Shown here: positions 23,208-32,465 of the stretch, one piece after another
Layout: every line of letters begins with the position of its first letter
How positions within the stretch are numbered: position 1 is the stretch's first letter
Assembly (NCBI RefSeq): GCF_001426565.1
Contig: NZ_LMFA01000001.1
Location: 672,134-736,133 of the forward strand
Reading direction: 5' to 3'
Origin: Rhizobium sp. Root482
Lineage (GTDB): Bacteria; Pseudomonadota; Alphaproteobacteria; Rhizobiales; Rhizobiaceae
Length of the DNA: 64,000 bases
Position numbers and translations under genes: made by a program
Notes under the pieces: model-generated
Seen by the model: only the letters and a program-made list of their open reading frames with translations
What the model was told of the DNA's origin: nothing
Database searches by the model: none

Positions 23208-25364
23208 TTACAGGTCGTTGGTGTCGAACGTGCCGAGCACAGTGGGGGTGTAGGTGCCGTCGAACGGAGCACCCTTGAATGTCGCAAGCCAGCTTCCGTC
23301 CGTGCGAACGTCGAGGCGGCAATAGCCCTGCGCTGTCAGAATGTGGCTATCGACGCCATCCCACACATAGGGGCCGCCGCCCGTCTTGCTGTCGCGCATA
23401 AAGGGCGAGGCCATGATCTGGGTCAGCTTCGTGTTGAGCGAACCAGCTGTCGAAAAGTCGGTGTTGGTGCCATCGTCCACAGCGCAGGAATGGAAGTCAC
23501 CATTCAGGATCGTCATGGGAGGAAGGTTCGGATTTGCGACCACGGCATTGCAGATTGCCGTCTGCTCGGTTGACCATCCGTCCTGCCAGCCGTCATAGAC
23601 CGCGCCGGTCCAACCGGTCGGAGAGACGATGAACAGCCGGTTGATGTCTCCGGCAGCAGCGTCGGTCGCAGCCTGCGGGAGGAATGTGCCCGTGAACCAG
23701 CCAAGCTGATTCCATGAGCCCGGCGGGTTGGTGCCGTTGCCCAGCATCGTCGCACCGCCGGTCAGCCGCCGTTGCGAGCGCGTGTCGAGCATGACAAAAC
23801 GGGCCTTGCCGATATCGAACACCTGCACGGGCAGGATCTTCGCCGGGTCAGTCTCGCCAAGCTGTTGCTGAATGAACGGGTAATGCGGCGTTGTCTCGCG
23901 ATAGACCTGTCGCCTGATTGCACCACCGGGATTGGAGCTATCCCAATCATTGTCGTTACCGCCGAAATAGTCGTGGTCATCGTACATATAGGCCAGCAGC
24001 GGGATCTTCCGGAGAAGCGCGGCCACGTCATTGTTGGACCGGAAATGACGCTCATTGCGCGACCGCAGCAACTTGATGTCCACGGCCGTCACATCGGAAT
24101 AGTCGATGTCGCCCATATGCAGCAGACCGAGAATGCCTGTCTCTTTTGCCATCGCCCGATAGCTCGGCACGATGATGCCAGGGTCTGCGCCGAACTCATT
24201 GCAGGACCCAAGCAAGATTGAAAAGGCCGTAGCGACGTGGGAGGCCGGCACCGTCTTTACCGAGATTGCAGGTGACGCAAGTCCGTCCACCCGCGCCCGA
24301 TAGAAATACTGGGTGCCAGCCAAAAGTCCGGAAATCCTCTGCTTGATCGATTTCCAGTAGCTGCCATCGAATTTCTCGGTGGCATAAGGCACCGTCGCTG
24401 GAGTCGTTTGCACCACATTGAGGAAGTTTTGATCCGTTGACACCTCTATCTGGGCAACGCTCTGAGGCGTCCCGCCATCGACATCACATGCAACAGTAAA
24501 ACCGTCCGGCTGCAGGGCGCCCGTCCAGATGCGCGCAGCGGCGCCACTAGTTGGCGTGTAGGCACTGCCGCTGTCGTCGCCGGACGTGAAGCCGAACGGA
24601 CCAGTTTCGTCGAAGCCAGCAATGATGTTGCCACGTTCGTCCTTCAGCACCCAATGAAATCCATCTGCCGAGACTGCCCGCATGCCGGCAAACGAGACTC
24701 CATCCTCGGTGCTCGCCCCGAGAATCTCGTTTCCATACTCATCAGAGACCGTGAACAGTCCGTCCGGGCGCGCCTTGATCGTGTCGAGCAGGTAGGAAAA
24801 GATCGGCACGAGCGTGGCGATATCGAAGATGAAGGTGAAGTTCAGGGCAGTCGTGCCGAGTGTGATCGGTCCGGGCGTCGTGAGGATGTAGGCCTTGCTC
24901 CCGTTCGCTGCCCCCTCCTGCACGAAACTAGCCATGAACAGGACTTCAGTTGCGAGATCGGCGTCAGCGGACCGAGACGCCGCACCCGAACTCACCACGG
25001 TATAGATGCCGTTTTCCGCTGGCGCCGTCTGTCCGAGAAGCAGCACACGATTACCGGTCGCGAGCGTCACGCCGTCGATCGTATCGCCGTTCTCAAGGCC
25101 ATTTGCCAGATTGACGTTGGCGGTAGAAGCTGCTCGGACCGGCGTTTTCCACTGAGTGGATGTGGTGACAGTCGCGAGGAGATTGCTTACCTCCTGGGCA
25201 ATGCCCGCGATCGCAGCGTCATACTCGTTAATGGTAGATTGTATTACTCTGCCCGCCGATCTCACTTCGCTCTTTTTGACCTTATATTTCCCGGAACTTG
25301 GGATGCCGGTCGAAACATAGTCCCTGAACGCGTTGTCGAAGGCGTTCTTGATTTCGTCAGCCAT
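23208..25364 (-). CDS. Tail fibre/spike protein with PhoD-type phosphodiesterase domain
   Basis: 718 residues. Residues 1-70 are helical, for virion attachment. Residues 75-180 form a common tail-protein module (NLANGLENGDTIDGV). Residues 275-375 are FN3-like, as in the N-terminal domain of PhoD. Residues 380-640 carry metallophosphoesterase motifs: LGSCNEFG, HMGDIDYSD (Asp419), YDDHDYFGGND (462-470) and ILNGDFHS (619-626). PhoD enzymes are phosphodiesterases that can degrade teichoic acids. On a tail this suggests a depolymerase for a phosphodiester-linked capsule. The fold call is firm; activity and substrate are inferred. Confidence 0.83.
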   Translation of the reverse strand: MADEIKNAFDNAFRDYVSTGIPSSGKYKVKKSEVRSAGRVIQSTINEYDAAIAGIAQEVSNLLATVTTSTQWKTPVRAASTANVNLANGLENGDTIDGVTLATGNRVLLLGQTAPAENGIYTVVSSGAASRSADADLATEVLFMASFVQEGAANGSKAYILTTPGPITLGTTALNFTFIFDIATLVPIFSYLLDTIKARPDGLFTVSDEYGNEILGASTEDGVSFAGMRAVSADGFHWVLKDERGNIIAGFDETGPFGFTSGDDSGSAYTPTSGAAARIWTGALQPDGFTVACDVDGGTPQSVAQIEVSTDQNFLNVVQTTPATVPYATEKFDGSYWKSIKQRISGLLAGTQYFYRARVDGLASPAISVKTVPASHVATAFSILLGSCNEFGADPGIIVPSYRAMAKETGILGLLHMGDIDYSDVTAVDIKLLRSRNERHFRSNNDVAALLRKIPLLAYMYDDHDYFGGNDNDWDSSNPGGAIRRQVYRETTPHYPFIQQQLGETDPAKILPVQVFDIGKARFVMLDTRSQRRLTGGATMLGNGTNPPGSWNQLGWFTGTFLPQAATDAAAGDINRLFIVSPTGWTGAVYDGWQDGWSTEQTAICNAVVANPNLPPMTILNGDFHSCAVDDGTNTDFSTAGSLNTKLTQIMASPFMRDSKTGGGPYVWDGVDSHILTAQGYCRLDVRTDGSWLATFKGAPFDGTYTPTVLGTFDTNDL

Positions 25365-25426
25365 GCGGATACCTCATGAAGAAGCGTCCTGCTAATGCAG
25401 GTGCGCGAAAGTGAATATTTGATGTT

Positions 25427-27859
25427 TTAAATGATCGCCACGGCGACAGGGCCGCTCGGCGGGCCCGCCACGCCAGAGCCATTGACTGGAACTGCGTAGT
25501 AGTCCCACGCGCCCTGTGGGACGCAAGACAGCGTTTGAAGGTATAGGGCAACATTATCGATGTCGCAGACCAAAGGTGCCGTCGAGCGGATAGTAATTTT
25601 GGTGTTCCCGTTGTTGGCGAGCGTCTCCAGGAAAGCGCCGTTCACGGTCCGCAAGACACCACTGCTCTGCGTGCCGCCTTCAAGCGCCATTCGGGTGCTT
25701 CCCCCGGCAATGTTGCTGACTTCAAAGTACCCACGGAAAACTCCTGCCGGGTTTTCGGTGAGCGTAGCGATTGCTTGCTCCAAGGTTGTCGCGGACCCCG
25801 ATGCTTTGTGTGCAACGCCGGCGGCAATCGTCCAGCCAGCGCCCTTGGTCCAAGCGGTGTCACTTCCAAAAGTCCCATTGGTGACCAAATTTGCCCGGCT
25901 CGCATCTCCGTCCGTATAGCCGTAGGTTGCCGCGATGGATGACGCGACGGGGAGCGTGGCAATCGGCGTATCAACGTCAACATCGAGAGGAGCACCGCTA
26001 GCCTTCCGGTAAAGCTTCACGCTCTTCAAGCGGGTGTCATTTGCCGTTGTAAGCGAGAACACCGCGTTGCCAAGATGGGGCACAGCTGCAGTCTGGGTAA
26101 ACACCGTAAGCGCCGCCGGCGCGACCGGGTCGGCAACCGCTACCCGCGTTACATAATCGGTCCATTCTGATTGCGTGCCACCACCCCAGGCCCGCAAGCG
26201 GAAACGGTAGGAGACCCCATCAATCAGGTAACCGGAACGGACCTCGTCTTCCTCGGGCTCCGACAGGATCGAGCGGGGCGGTTCGCTCTCGTCGCTCGGC
26301 TGCCATTCAAGCTCATAGGTGAGATCGTCGCTATAGTGAGCCCACGAGGCCAGACCATATGCAACATCGCTGGAACCGCTCACCGTGTCCCGATGGATCA
26401 CCACATCAAAGTCGGTCGGGGTCGGCACCCCGCCGTTTTCCAGCAGGATCACATCATTCCCCGGTTCACCCTCTTCGGTCGCCGCATCGAACGCATAGAG
26501 ATCTGCCGGCACGATGATGCCGGCAAACTCCATTGTCAGGTTGCGCAACGAAAGCTTCGGCGTCTCGGCGATCTCGACTAGTACCATGTCGAGCTTCGGT
26601 GGGATATTGACCCAGACGAAACGGCGATAGGGCACATTCTCCGCCGGCTCATAATGCGCCAGGATCGAGACCCGCGGCGCATTGGCCCGGATAAAGGCGA
26701 TCTTCTGCAGCCTCTGCACGTGGTTGTGAGACTGGACCGCATTGTTGTCGATCGTCTTGGTGCGCTCGGTATCGTCGCCATCCACATAGGGATCGCCATA
26801 GATCGCCGCATCCGACGTTGCATGATCGAGGTCGAGCCGCACATAGCGGCCGCGCACCGCCAGCACATTCGACGTGTCGCGCGTATTGCCATCGAGGTTG
26901 AAACTGATGACATCGTTGCGTGTGAGCGTGATGTCCGGCTCGACGAACTCGCCCGCATGGCAACCAACCAACCCGTCCGGCCGTTCGAAGATGACGAGCT
27001 CGGCCGCCTGGTCCATGATGCGCCCCACTTCGGTCGGATCATTGTTCGCCCGAAACCAGAACCCCCCGAAATAACGCGGCTCGTTTTCCCCGTCCCGGTT
27101 GACAACGAGCTCGGCGCAGACATCCGCCGCATGGGCAAAGTCCGGCAGATACACATCGTCGAGCGAGAGCTTTCCACCAACAGGATGCGTCAGGTGCCAC
27201 AAGCGCATCAGGGCAATGTTGCGGCTGAAGGCGACGGTTTCGGTTCTCGGGTCAAAGAATTTGTAGCCGGCCATCACCGCAGACCATTGCGGCATCTGGT
27301 TCGGATAGACCTTCATATAGTTCTTCTGGCTGACGCCACGGCACGACATCATGATCGATGCCAAACCGTCGCCCCGATGATCTTCCGAATAGATTGTCGG
27401 GAAGGTGGTCAGGAGGTCTGGATAGGCCGTTTCCGCCGGCAGACCCGTGCGCTCCAGGATCTTGACGACATTCGGAGTGAAATGCTGGGGAGCTGCGACA
27501 AAGCCAGTCTCGTCGAGCAACACCTGCTCGTCGTGAAGGTAGTGCTGGATATACCCTTCGATCTCGTGTGCGGCAGCAACGATGACGTGGTAGGCGATAC
27601 CGTTCTTTTCCTCGAGAAAGGCATAGTCGCCGCCCTTTTTTGACCAGCCCATGACATAGGCGAGCGAAGGCACATTCTGTTTCAGATTGAACGTGCCGTC
27701 TTCCGGCTTTGGCACGGAAGGCTTGTCGACGAACAGCGATTGCGCATAGGCAAGTCCGCCAAGCGCCAGCGCATAGGTGCCGAGATAAAGCGCGTTCGCC
27801 GCGAATGTCGTGGTGGCCAGCGAAGAGATGATCAGCGCAAGCGTTTCAAGGCCCGGCAT
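25427..27859 (-). CDS. Tail tip (host-specificity J-like) protein
   Basis: 810 residues. It begins with a hydrophobic stretch (residues 5-45), then DGTFNLKQNVPSLAYVMGWSKKGGDYAFLEE, typical of the large central tail-tip protein of alphaproteobacterial siphoviruses; only part is quoted in a row. C-terminal regions near 480-640 look like FN3 domains (YELEWQPSDES, GVSYRFRLRAWGGG). The last 150 residues may be a carbohydrate-binding beta domain. It lies directly after the NlpC-like gene with a one-base overlap. It forms the tail tip and touches the receptor. Confidence 0.75.
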   Translation of the reverse strand: MPGLETLALIISSLATTTFAANALYLGTYALALGGLAYAQSLFVDKPSVPKPEDGTFNLKQNVPSLAYVMGWSKKGGDYAFLEEKNGIAYHVIVAAAHEIEGYIQHYLHDEQVLLDETGFVAAPQHFTPNVVKILERTGLPAETAYPDLLTTFPTIYSEDHRGDGLASIMMSCRGVSQKNYMKVYPNQMPQWSAVMAGYKFFDPRTETVAFSRNIALMRLWHLTHPVGGKLSLDDVYLPDFAHAADVCAELVVNRDGENEPRYFGGFWFRANNDPTEVGRIMDQAAELVIFERPDGLVGCHAGEFVEPDITLTRNDVISFNLDGNTRDTSNVLAVRGRYVRLDLDHATSDAAIYGDPYVDGDDTERTKTIDNNAVQSHNHVQRLQKIAFIRANAPRVSILAHYEPAENVPYRRFVWVNIPPKLDMVLVEIAETPKLSLRNLTMEFAGIIVPADLYAFDAATEEGEPGNDVILLENGGVPTPTDFDVVIHRDTVSGSSDVAYGLASWAHYSDDLTYELEWQPSDESEPPRSILSEPEEDEVRSGYLIDGVSYRFRLRAWGGGTQSEWTDYVTRVAVADPVAPAALTVFTQTAAVPHLGNAVFSLTTANDTRLKSVKLYRKASGAPLDVDVDTPIATLPVASSIAATYGYTDGDASRANLVTNGTFGSDTAWTKGAGWTIAAGVAHKASGSATTLEQAIATLTENPAGVFRGYFEVSNIAGGSTRMALEGGTQSSGVLRTVNGAFLETLANNGNTKITIRSTAPLVCDIDNVALYLQTLSCVPQGAWDYYAVPVNGSGVAGPPSGPVAVAII

Positions 27860-28260
27860 CAGATGCTCCAGATGGCAAGCGGCGTGGCGATCATGCGATG
27901 GACCCCGTGGATGAACCGCACATTCCAGCCCTCCCCGTCATGGATGGCGCCGAACTGCCGGTGAATATTGGTAGGACTGCCGATTACGCCGATGCTGCCG
28001 CAGAACGGGCGCTGGGTTCGCTTGGCACTGATGCTGTCGGCGCAACGCTCGACCAGTGCCGTCACGCTGCCAGCCTGTTCTATGATCCGGCGAAACCCTG
28101 CCTCGTCGTCATAGGTGCCGCGCAGATGGCGCGCCGGATCTGAATAGCCGAGCCACATCGCCCAGGCCGAAAGGCAAAGACAGCAATCGACCTTTCCCGG
28201 CTCCCAAGGCAATTCGCCATAGGCGCGAGAAAAACTCACCCACTGATCGAGCATCACCAC
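27859..28260 (-). CDS. NlpC/P60-like tail assembly protein
   Basis: 133 residues. WEPGKVDCCLCLSAWAMWLGY carries the Cys of the papain-like fold used by tail-tip peptidases (gp14-type), and FGAIHDGEGWNVRF would place the His. Its place between two tail-tip genes matches the lambda gpK position. The family is known for cell-wall hydrolysis or tail-tip assembly during DNA entry. Overlaps of 1-7 bases with its neighbours show one operon. Confidence 0.68.
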   Translation of the reverse strand: MVMLDQWVSFSRAYGELPWEPGKVDCCLCLSAWAMWLGYSDPARHLRGTYDDEAGFRRIIEQAGSVTALVERCADSISAKRTQRPFCGSIGVIGSPTNIHRQFGAIHDGEGWNVRFIHGVHRMIATPLAIWSI

Positions 28261-28826
28261 TTTGGCCAGCGGATCGCTTTGTTGAGGTAGATGATGACAC
28301 GCTCTGCAAACCTGTCGGGAGGAGCGGTCGGATTAAGCACGGCCGATCGCGCCCTCTGGTTCGTGTCGGAGAGCACACCTCCATTCGATTGCTTGCGCAA
28401 GGCAAATCGGTTGGTGACTTCCACGGTGATGATCGAGCGGATCTCGGTATCGGAGGCACTGTCCCCAAAAATCAGATTGTCGATCTTTCCGGTAAACTTG
28501 ATCGTCGGCGCGCCGATCGGCTGTTCGTATTCGTCGCACTTTTGAATCATGATCCGGAACCGCGCGCCCTTGATCGTGCCTGCCTTGTAGTCGATCCAGA
28601 TCTGATCGGATGTGGGCCCGTCGATCCCGGAAATGACCAGCGATAGCGTGAACGCCTCGGCATTGATGGCAAGCTCGATCTGGTCGAGCGCGTCTTCCGT
28701 GAGCACGCAGGAGCGATAAATCTCCCCGTCACTGTCGACGAAGGGTCCACCGGAGCCATCATACCAGCGCAGCGTTCCAGACGGCAGATCAACCTGGCAG
28801 AGGACGCGAAGGGATTTCAGGGCCAT
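28254..28826 (-). CDS. Minor tail / tail-hub protein
   Basis: 190 residues, beta-rich (SLRVLCQVDLPSGTLRWYDGSGGPF, quoted in part), located between the distal-tail-like gene and the NlpC-like gene. Proteins in this slot correspond to DUF2163 or lambda gpL hub components. A one-base overlap with the gene upstream. No clear catalytic residues. Confidence 0.6.
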   Translation of the reverse strand: MALKSLRVLCQVDLPSGTLRWYDGSGGPFVDSDGEIYRSCVLTEDALDQIELAINAEAFTLSLVISGIDGPTSDQIWIDYKAGTIKGARFRIMIQKCDEYEQPIGAPTIKFTGKIDNLIFGDSASDTEIRSIITVEVTNRFALRKQSNGGVLSDTNQRARSAVLNPTAPPDRFAERVIIYLNKAIRWPKW

Positions 28827-29548
28827 CAGGGCTCACCGCCCACAGCCAGGATGTTCCAATATTGCATGTCCTGGACGAAGCTTACATTGACCCGCTCATT
28901 GCCATTGATGTTGGCGCCATTGTCCATGCCGCGATCGTCGGCAAGATTGCAGAGGCACGTCGGCAGATCGAATTCCAGGCTGGCGCCGGCTGGAATAGTC
29001 GCCACCACGCTCGGGCTTACGCGCATCGTCCAGACATCACCGTCGACATCGAGCACCTGCCCGGTTCGATAGAGCGCATGATTGTAGCTGAAAAGCACCC
29101 CCGCAAGATCGTCCTCGGCATTGATGATCCGCAGCATGATTGTCGTTGCACCAATAGCAACCGCCTCATGTGCAACGACCGAGATCTCGCCCTGTTCATA
29201 TTCGGTCTCGTCGGAGAATTCCGTGTCGTCGTCATGCGGCACTTCCGGCGATGCGATATAGCTGCCGGTGGCGCCGATGCGCGGAGCCGTCTGATGCGAC
29301 CAGACCGGAATGGCGATGCGGCCCGACGATCCCGACAGGACGTCCTTGATCGCCTCCCAGGTCCGCAACTGGGCGCGGCTGTGAAGCAGCACGCCGGCAT
29401 AGTCGATTGACCAATAACCGAGATCCGTGCGGACAGACGGCTTCGCACCGCCGAGCGACCGGCCGCCTGTCCGCGTGAACGGGACAAGGTTGGGCCGGAC
29501 TTCGGCGGGGATCAACAGATCGTGCGGCCAGACGGGGATCACGCTCAT
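28826..29548 (-). CDS. Distal tail / baseplate-like protein
   Basis: 240 residues following the tape-measure gene with a one-base overlap, the slot of distal-tail proteins (lambda gpM-like). IPVWPHDLLIPAEVRPNLV opens a beta-rich fold; TDLGYWSIDYAGVLLHSRAQ and IAIPVWSHQ follow. It probably forms the ring between tail tube and tip. Assignment is mainly positional. Confidence 0.6.
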   Translation of the reverse strand: MSVIPVWPHDLLIPAEVRPNLVPFTRTGGRSLGGAKPSVRTDLGYWSIDYAGVLLHSRAQLRTWEAIKDVLSGSSGRIAIPVWSHQTAPRIGATGSYIASPEVPHDDDTEFSDETEYEQGEISVVAHEAVAIGATTIMLRIINAEDDLAGVLFSYNHALYRTGQVLDVDGDVWTMRVSPSVVATIPAGASLEFDLPTCLCNLADDRGMDNGANINGNERVNVSFVQDMQYWNILAVGGEP

Positions 29549-31821
29549 CAGCTATTCCGATAATCTCCGCCTGCCTTGGCGGTCTGGTGATGGGCGACGG
29601 TCGGCATGACGTTGCGGTTGGCCTGGCCGACGATGCTGGGAGCGGCCTTGGACACTCGGCCGTCCGAGATTTCCTCAACACGCACGTCAAAGTACGGGGA
29701 TGGGATGACATGCACCTGCATCTCACCTCGTCCACCATCCAGCGTTTGCCCAGGCTTTGTGATATCGACCCGCTCATTTGGGGATTTTCGAAACGCTACA
29801 ACCTGACTATCTATGCCGCCGGTGCCACCGGGCATGATTGTGCCGCCTCGCGCAAACCCGAACAGGCCGCCGACGAGGCTGGAGAGGAAACCCCCAATCC
29901 CGCCACCACCACCGCCAAAGGAAGATGTGAGACCCTGCAGGGCGATATCGGCAAACTTGCCGACGACATCGGACAGCACATCGGACCATTCCTTGGTGCC
30001 CTTGATCGCTCCAGCGATGGATGATCCGAGACCGGAAAAGGCATTCGTCGAAGAGGAACCAACCTGCTTGACCGCAGTTTCCGCGCCCTTCATTGCCGTG
30101 GTGATGCCATCGGAAGCAGTCTGCGCGACCCCGACAACGGCAGCTGTTTGGCCTTCCATGCCGATCCCGAGACCCTGCATGATGTTCGTGCCAATCTCTG
30201 CCATGACGCGAGACGGCGAATGGATATCAAAGAAGCCGGTGAAGCTATCCTTGATGCTGGACGCGATCCCGGTGACGTTGGCCTTGAGGCCTTCCCACTT
30301 CGCCTGGATACCCTGCCACAACCCGTCGATGATTTGCCCGCCGATGGTGAGCATCTGTCCGGGCAGTGCGGCGAATGCAGCCGCAAAGTCCAAAACGAAC
30401 TGCCCGACCTTCGCAGTGAGTTCGGAGAACTTCGCCGGAAGCGTCTCAAGGAGGCCGGCGCCAATCTGGACCATCGCCTCGTTGAACTTTACGAACACCT
30501 CCCAGGCACGCTGAATTTCAGGCCAGAAGGCTATAACGGCCGCCGTGATGGCAGCGATGCCGGCGACAGCCGCAGCGATCGGTAGCCCAATGGCGGCAAT
30601 GGCTGTAACTAGCGTTCCGATAACGACAACAACCGGACCGATGATCGCGACCAGGCCAGCGACGATCGTTCCCCATTTCAGGATTTCCGGACTGGTCTTG
30701 GCGAGCTTGGTCATCCATTCGGCCAGCTTCGTGACGAAAGCCGTGATCGTTTCCAGCAGCCCGCTATCGGCGATCGCCAGCTTCAACTCGTCGAAAGCGC
30801 CGGCGAGCTTCTCCAACTCGCCATTGAAGCCCTTCATCCGGGCAGCGGCCTGTTCGTCGGCAATGCCTTTCCTGTTGATGGCTTCCACCATCGTATTGAT
30901 GCCGGCCGCACCCTCATTGCCCAGGGCGACCGCCGTGCGCAGCGCGTCCGTGCCGAATATCGTATTCAGAGCGTCGTTTCGCGCCTCGTCGCTCAGCCCG
31001 GCGAGCGCGACCTTCAGCTGCTCGGCAATATCAGGCAGGGCCTTCATCTTGCCGCTGGCGTCGAAGAATTCCAGCCCCAACTTTTCGATGGCGGCCGCGG
31101 CACCATCACTCTGCGGCACGAGCCGCAGCAGGAAGGTCTTGAAGGACGTGCCGGCATCGGAGCCCGAGTTGAACACGTCCGACGTGGCGGCAATCGCCGC
31201 ATTGAATTCCGTCAGGTCGACACCGAGAGACCCGGCCACGCCGCCGGCCTGCCCGATCGCCTGGGCATAGTCCTCGAAACCGAACTGCGACTGCAGTGTG
31301 ACGCCGGTGATCTGGTCGACGATCGGCGCGAGGTCTTTCGCCTGTTTGCCGAACTGCGCCATGATATTGGTAGCGACATCGGCAGACTTGGACAGATCGC
31401 CGCCAGTTGCCTCCGACAGCTTGATCGCGGCTTCCGCCGCACCGCCCAGGATTTGCTCGGCCGTCAGCCCGTTCTTGGCCAGCATCTCCAGCATGTCGGC
31501 AGATTCCGACGCTGACTTCGTCGTCGTGCGGCCGAGATCTCGGGCAAGGGTTTCCAGCGCCTCGAACTGCGCACCGGTCGAACCGGTGGCAGCGCCGACG
31601 CGGTTCATGGCCGCTTCGAAGTCGCCGGCGGTCTTCACCGTCAGCGCACCAAAGCCGACGATCGGAGCCGTCAGATACATCGACATGGACTTGCCGATGT
31701 TCTGCATCGAGCTGCCGATGCCCTTGAGGCTTTTCATGGCATCGGCAAGGCCCTTGTCAAAGGCTGCCGTGTCGATGCCGAGGTTCACCCTCAGACTACC
31801 GATGACTGCACTACCGGCCAT
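29548..31821 (-). CDS. Tape-measure protein, TP901 type
   Basis: 757 residues, Ala/Gly-rich. Residues 1-330 match the TP901 core: KSLKGIGSSMQNIGKSMS, GFGALTVKTAGDFEAAMN, TKSASESADMLEMLAKNGLTA (quoted in part) and LVPQSDGAAAAIEKLG. A pair of membrane-like helices lies near 380-440 (IVAGLVAIIGPVVVVIGTLV). The C-terminal part has FTGFFDIHSPSRVMAE, found in many tape measures. It sets tail length; 757 residues would suggest a tail on the order of 100 nm (inference). Confidence 0.92.
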   Translation of the reverse strand: MAGSAVIGSLRVNLGIDTAAFDKGLADAMKSLKGIGSSMQNIGKSMSMYLTAPIVGFGALTVKTAGDFEAAMNRVGAATGSTGAQFEALETLARDLGRTTTKSASESADMLEMLAKNGLTAEQILGGAAEAAIKLSEATGGDLSKSADVATNIMAQFGKQAKDLAPIVDQITGVTLQSQFGFEDYAQAIGQAGGVAGSLGVDLTEFNAAIAATSDVFNSGSDAGTSFKTFLLRLVPQSDGAAAAIEKLGLEFFDASGKMKALPDIAEQLKVALAGLSDEARNDALNTIFGTDALRTAVALGNEGAAGINTMVEAINRKGIADEQAAARMKGFNGELEKLAGAFDELKLAIADSGLLETITAFVTKLAEWMTKLAKTSPEILKWGTIVAGLVAIIGPVVVVIGTLVTAIAAIGLPIAAAVAGIAAITAAVIAFWPEIQRAWEVFVKFNEAMVQIGAGLLETLPAKFSELTAKVGQFVLDFAAAFAALPGQMLTIGGQIIDGLWQGIQAKWEGLKANVTGIASSIKDSFTGFFDIHSPSRVMAEIGTNIMQGLGIGMEGQTAAVVGVAQTASDGITTAMKGAETAVKQVGSSSTNAFSGLGSSIAGAIKGTKEWSDVLSDVVGKFADIALQGLTSSFGGGGGGIGGFLSSLVGGLFGFARGGTIMPGGTGGIDSQVVAFRKSPNERVDITKPGQTLDGGRGEMQVHVIPSPYFDVRVEEISDGRVSKAAPSIVGQANRNVMPTVAHHQTAKAGGDYRNS

Positions 31822-32085
31822 TCAGCTTTTCCTTTTTCGAGATCCCAACCAGGACCGCGTGATCGCTTCGATTTCGGCGGCATTCATCGGCCGCTTCTCC
31901 GGCGCGAAGGTGAGGTCTGCCAACTTCGGCATCTTCTTCTGCCGGGACAGCGCCTCGATGTGCCAGACCATCCATGCCCGGTCGTTGTGTTCTCGCTTGA
32001 GACGGCTTGCCGCCCCGTCGAGGATCACGCCGATTTCTCTCAGCGTGAGGCGCCAGAAATGCGAAGGATCTTGACCGCTTTCCAC
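31822..32085 (-). CDS. Tail assembly chaperone, second frame (T-like)
   Basis: 87 residues from a GTG at 32085, but the same frame is open upstream to about 32155, inside the preceding gene, and reads LNPHRLLKSWVESGQDP before it. The position just before the tape-measure gene is that of lambda G/GT. It is probably expressed as a -1 frameshift extension of the gene at 32112-32465; independent initiation at the GTG is also possible. Its body has WRLTLREIGVILDGAASRL, typical of GTA-type chaperone partners. Confidence 0.65.
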   Translation of the reverse strand: MESGQDPSHFWRLTLREIGVILDGAASRLKREHNDRAWMVWHIEALSRQKKMPKLADLTFAPEKRPMNAAEIEAITRSWLGSRKRKS

Positions 32086-32111
32086 CCATGACTTGAGCAG
32101 ACGATGCGGGT

Positions 32112-32465
32112 TCAGTCCTTCGCCTTCTGAGGGCGCGCCGTGTCTTTCGCCCCCGATGGCGCCGGGAAGGCAAGCTGAAAGGCCTGGCCGATGGCGGGCA
32201 TGATGTTGGAAATGCCGGCTTCGGAGATCAGTTCGCCGGCCGATTTCAGGTCGACTTCCGAATGATGGTCACGCAGGGCCGCCCACACCAACGAGCGAAC
32301 CGTTGCAATCCTCATTTCTTCCGGCTTGCCGAGACCCGCCGCGATCTTGGCGACAGGCTGTCCCATCTCTTCCTCAAGCTCGCAGAGAGCATTGATGGAA
32401 AAGCTGAGGGTGTAAGCCTTGTCGCCAGCCTGGAGCGCGACGGAGCCGCGTAGAGGGTTTGCCAT
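32112..32465 (-). CDS. Tail assembly chaperone (GTA gp10-like)
   Basis: 117 residues. ALQAGDKAYTLSFSINALCELEE matches the start of the GTA gp10/tail-chaperone family (quoted in part), followed by AALRDHHSEVDLKSAGELI. It keeps the tape measure soluble during tail assembly. A run of five G near its 3' end (32150-32154 on the complementary strand) precedes a -1 frame that stays open to 31822. Confidence 0.78.
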   Translation of the reverse strand: MANPLRGSVALQAGDKAYTLSFSINALCELEEEMGQPVAKIAAGLGKPEEMRIATVRSLVWAALRDHHSEVDLKSAGELISEAGISNIMPAIGQAFQLAFPAPSGAKDTARPQKAKD

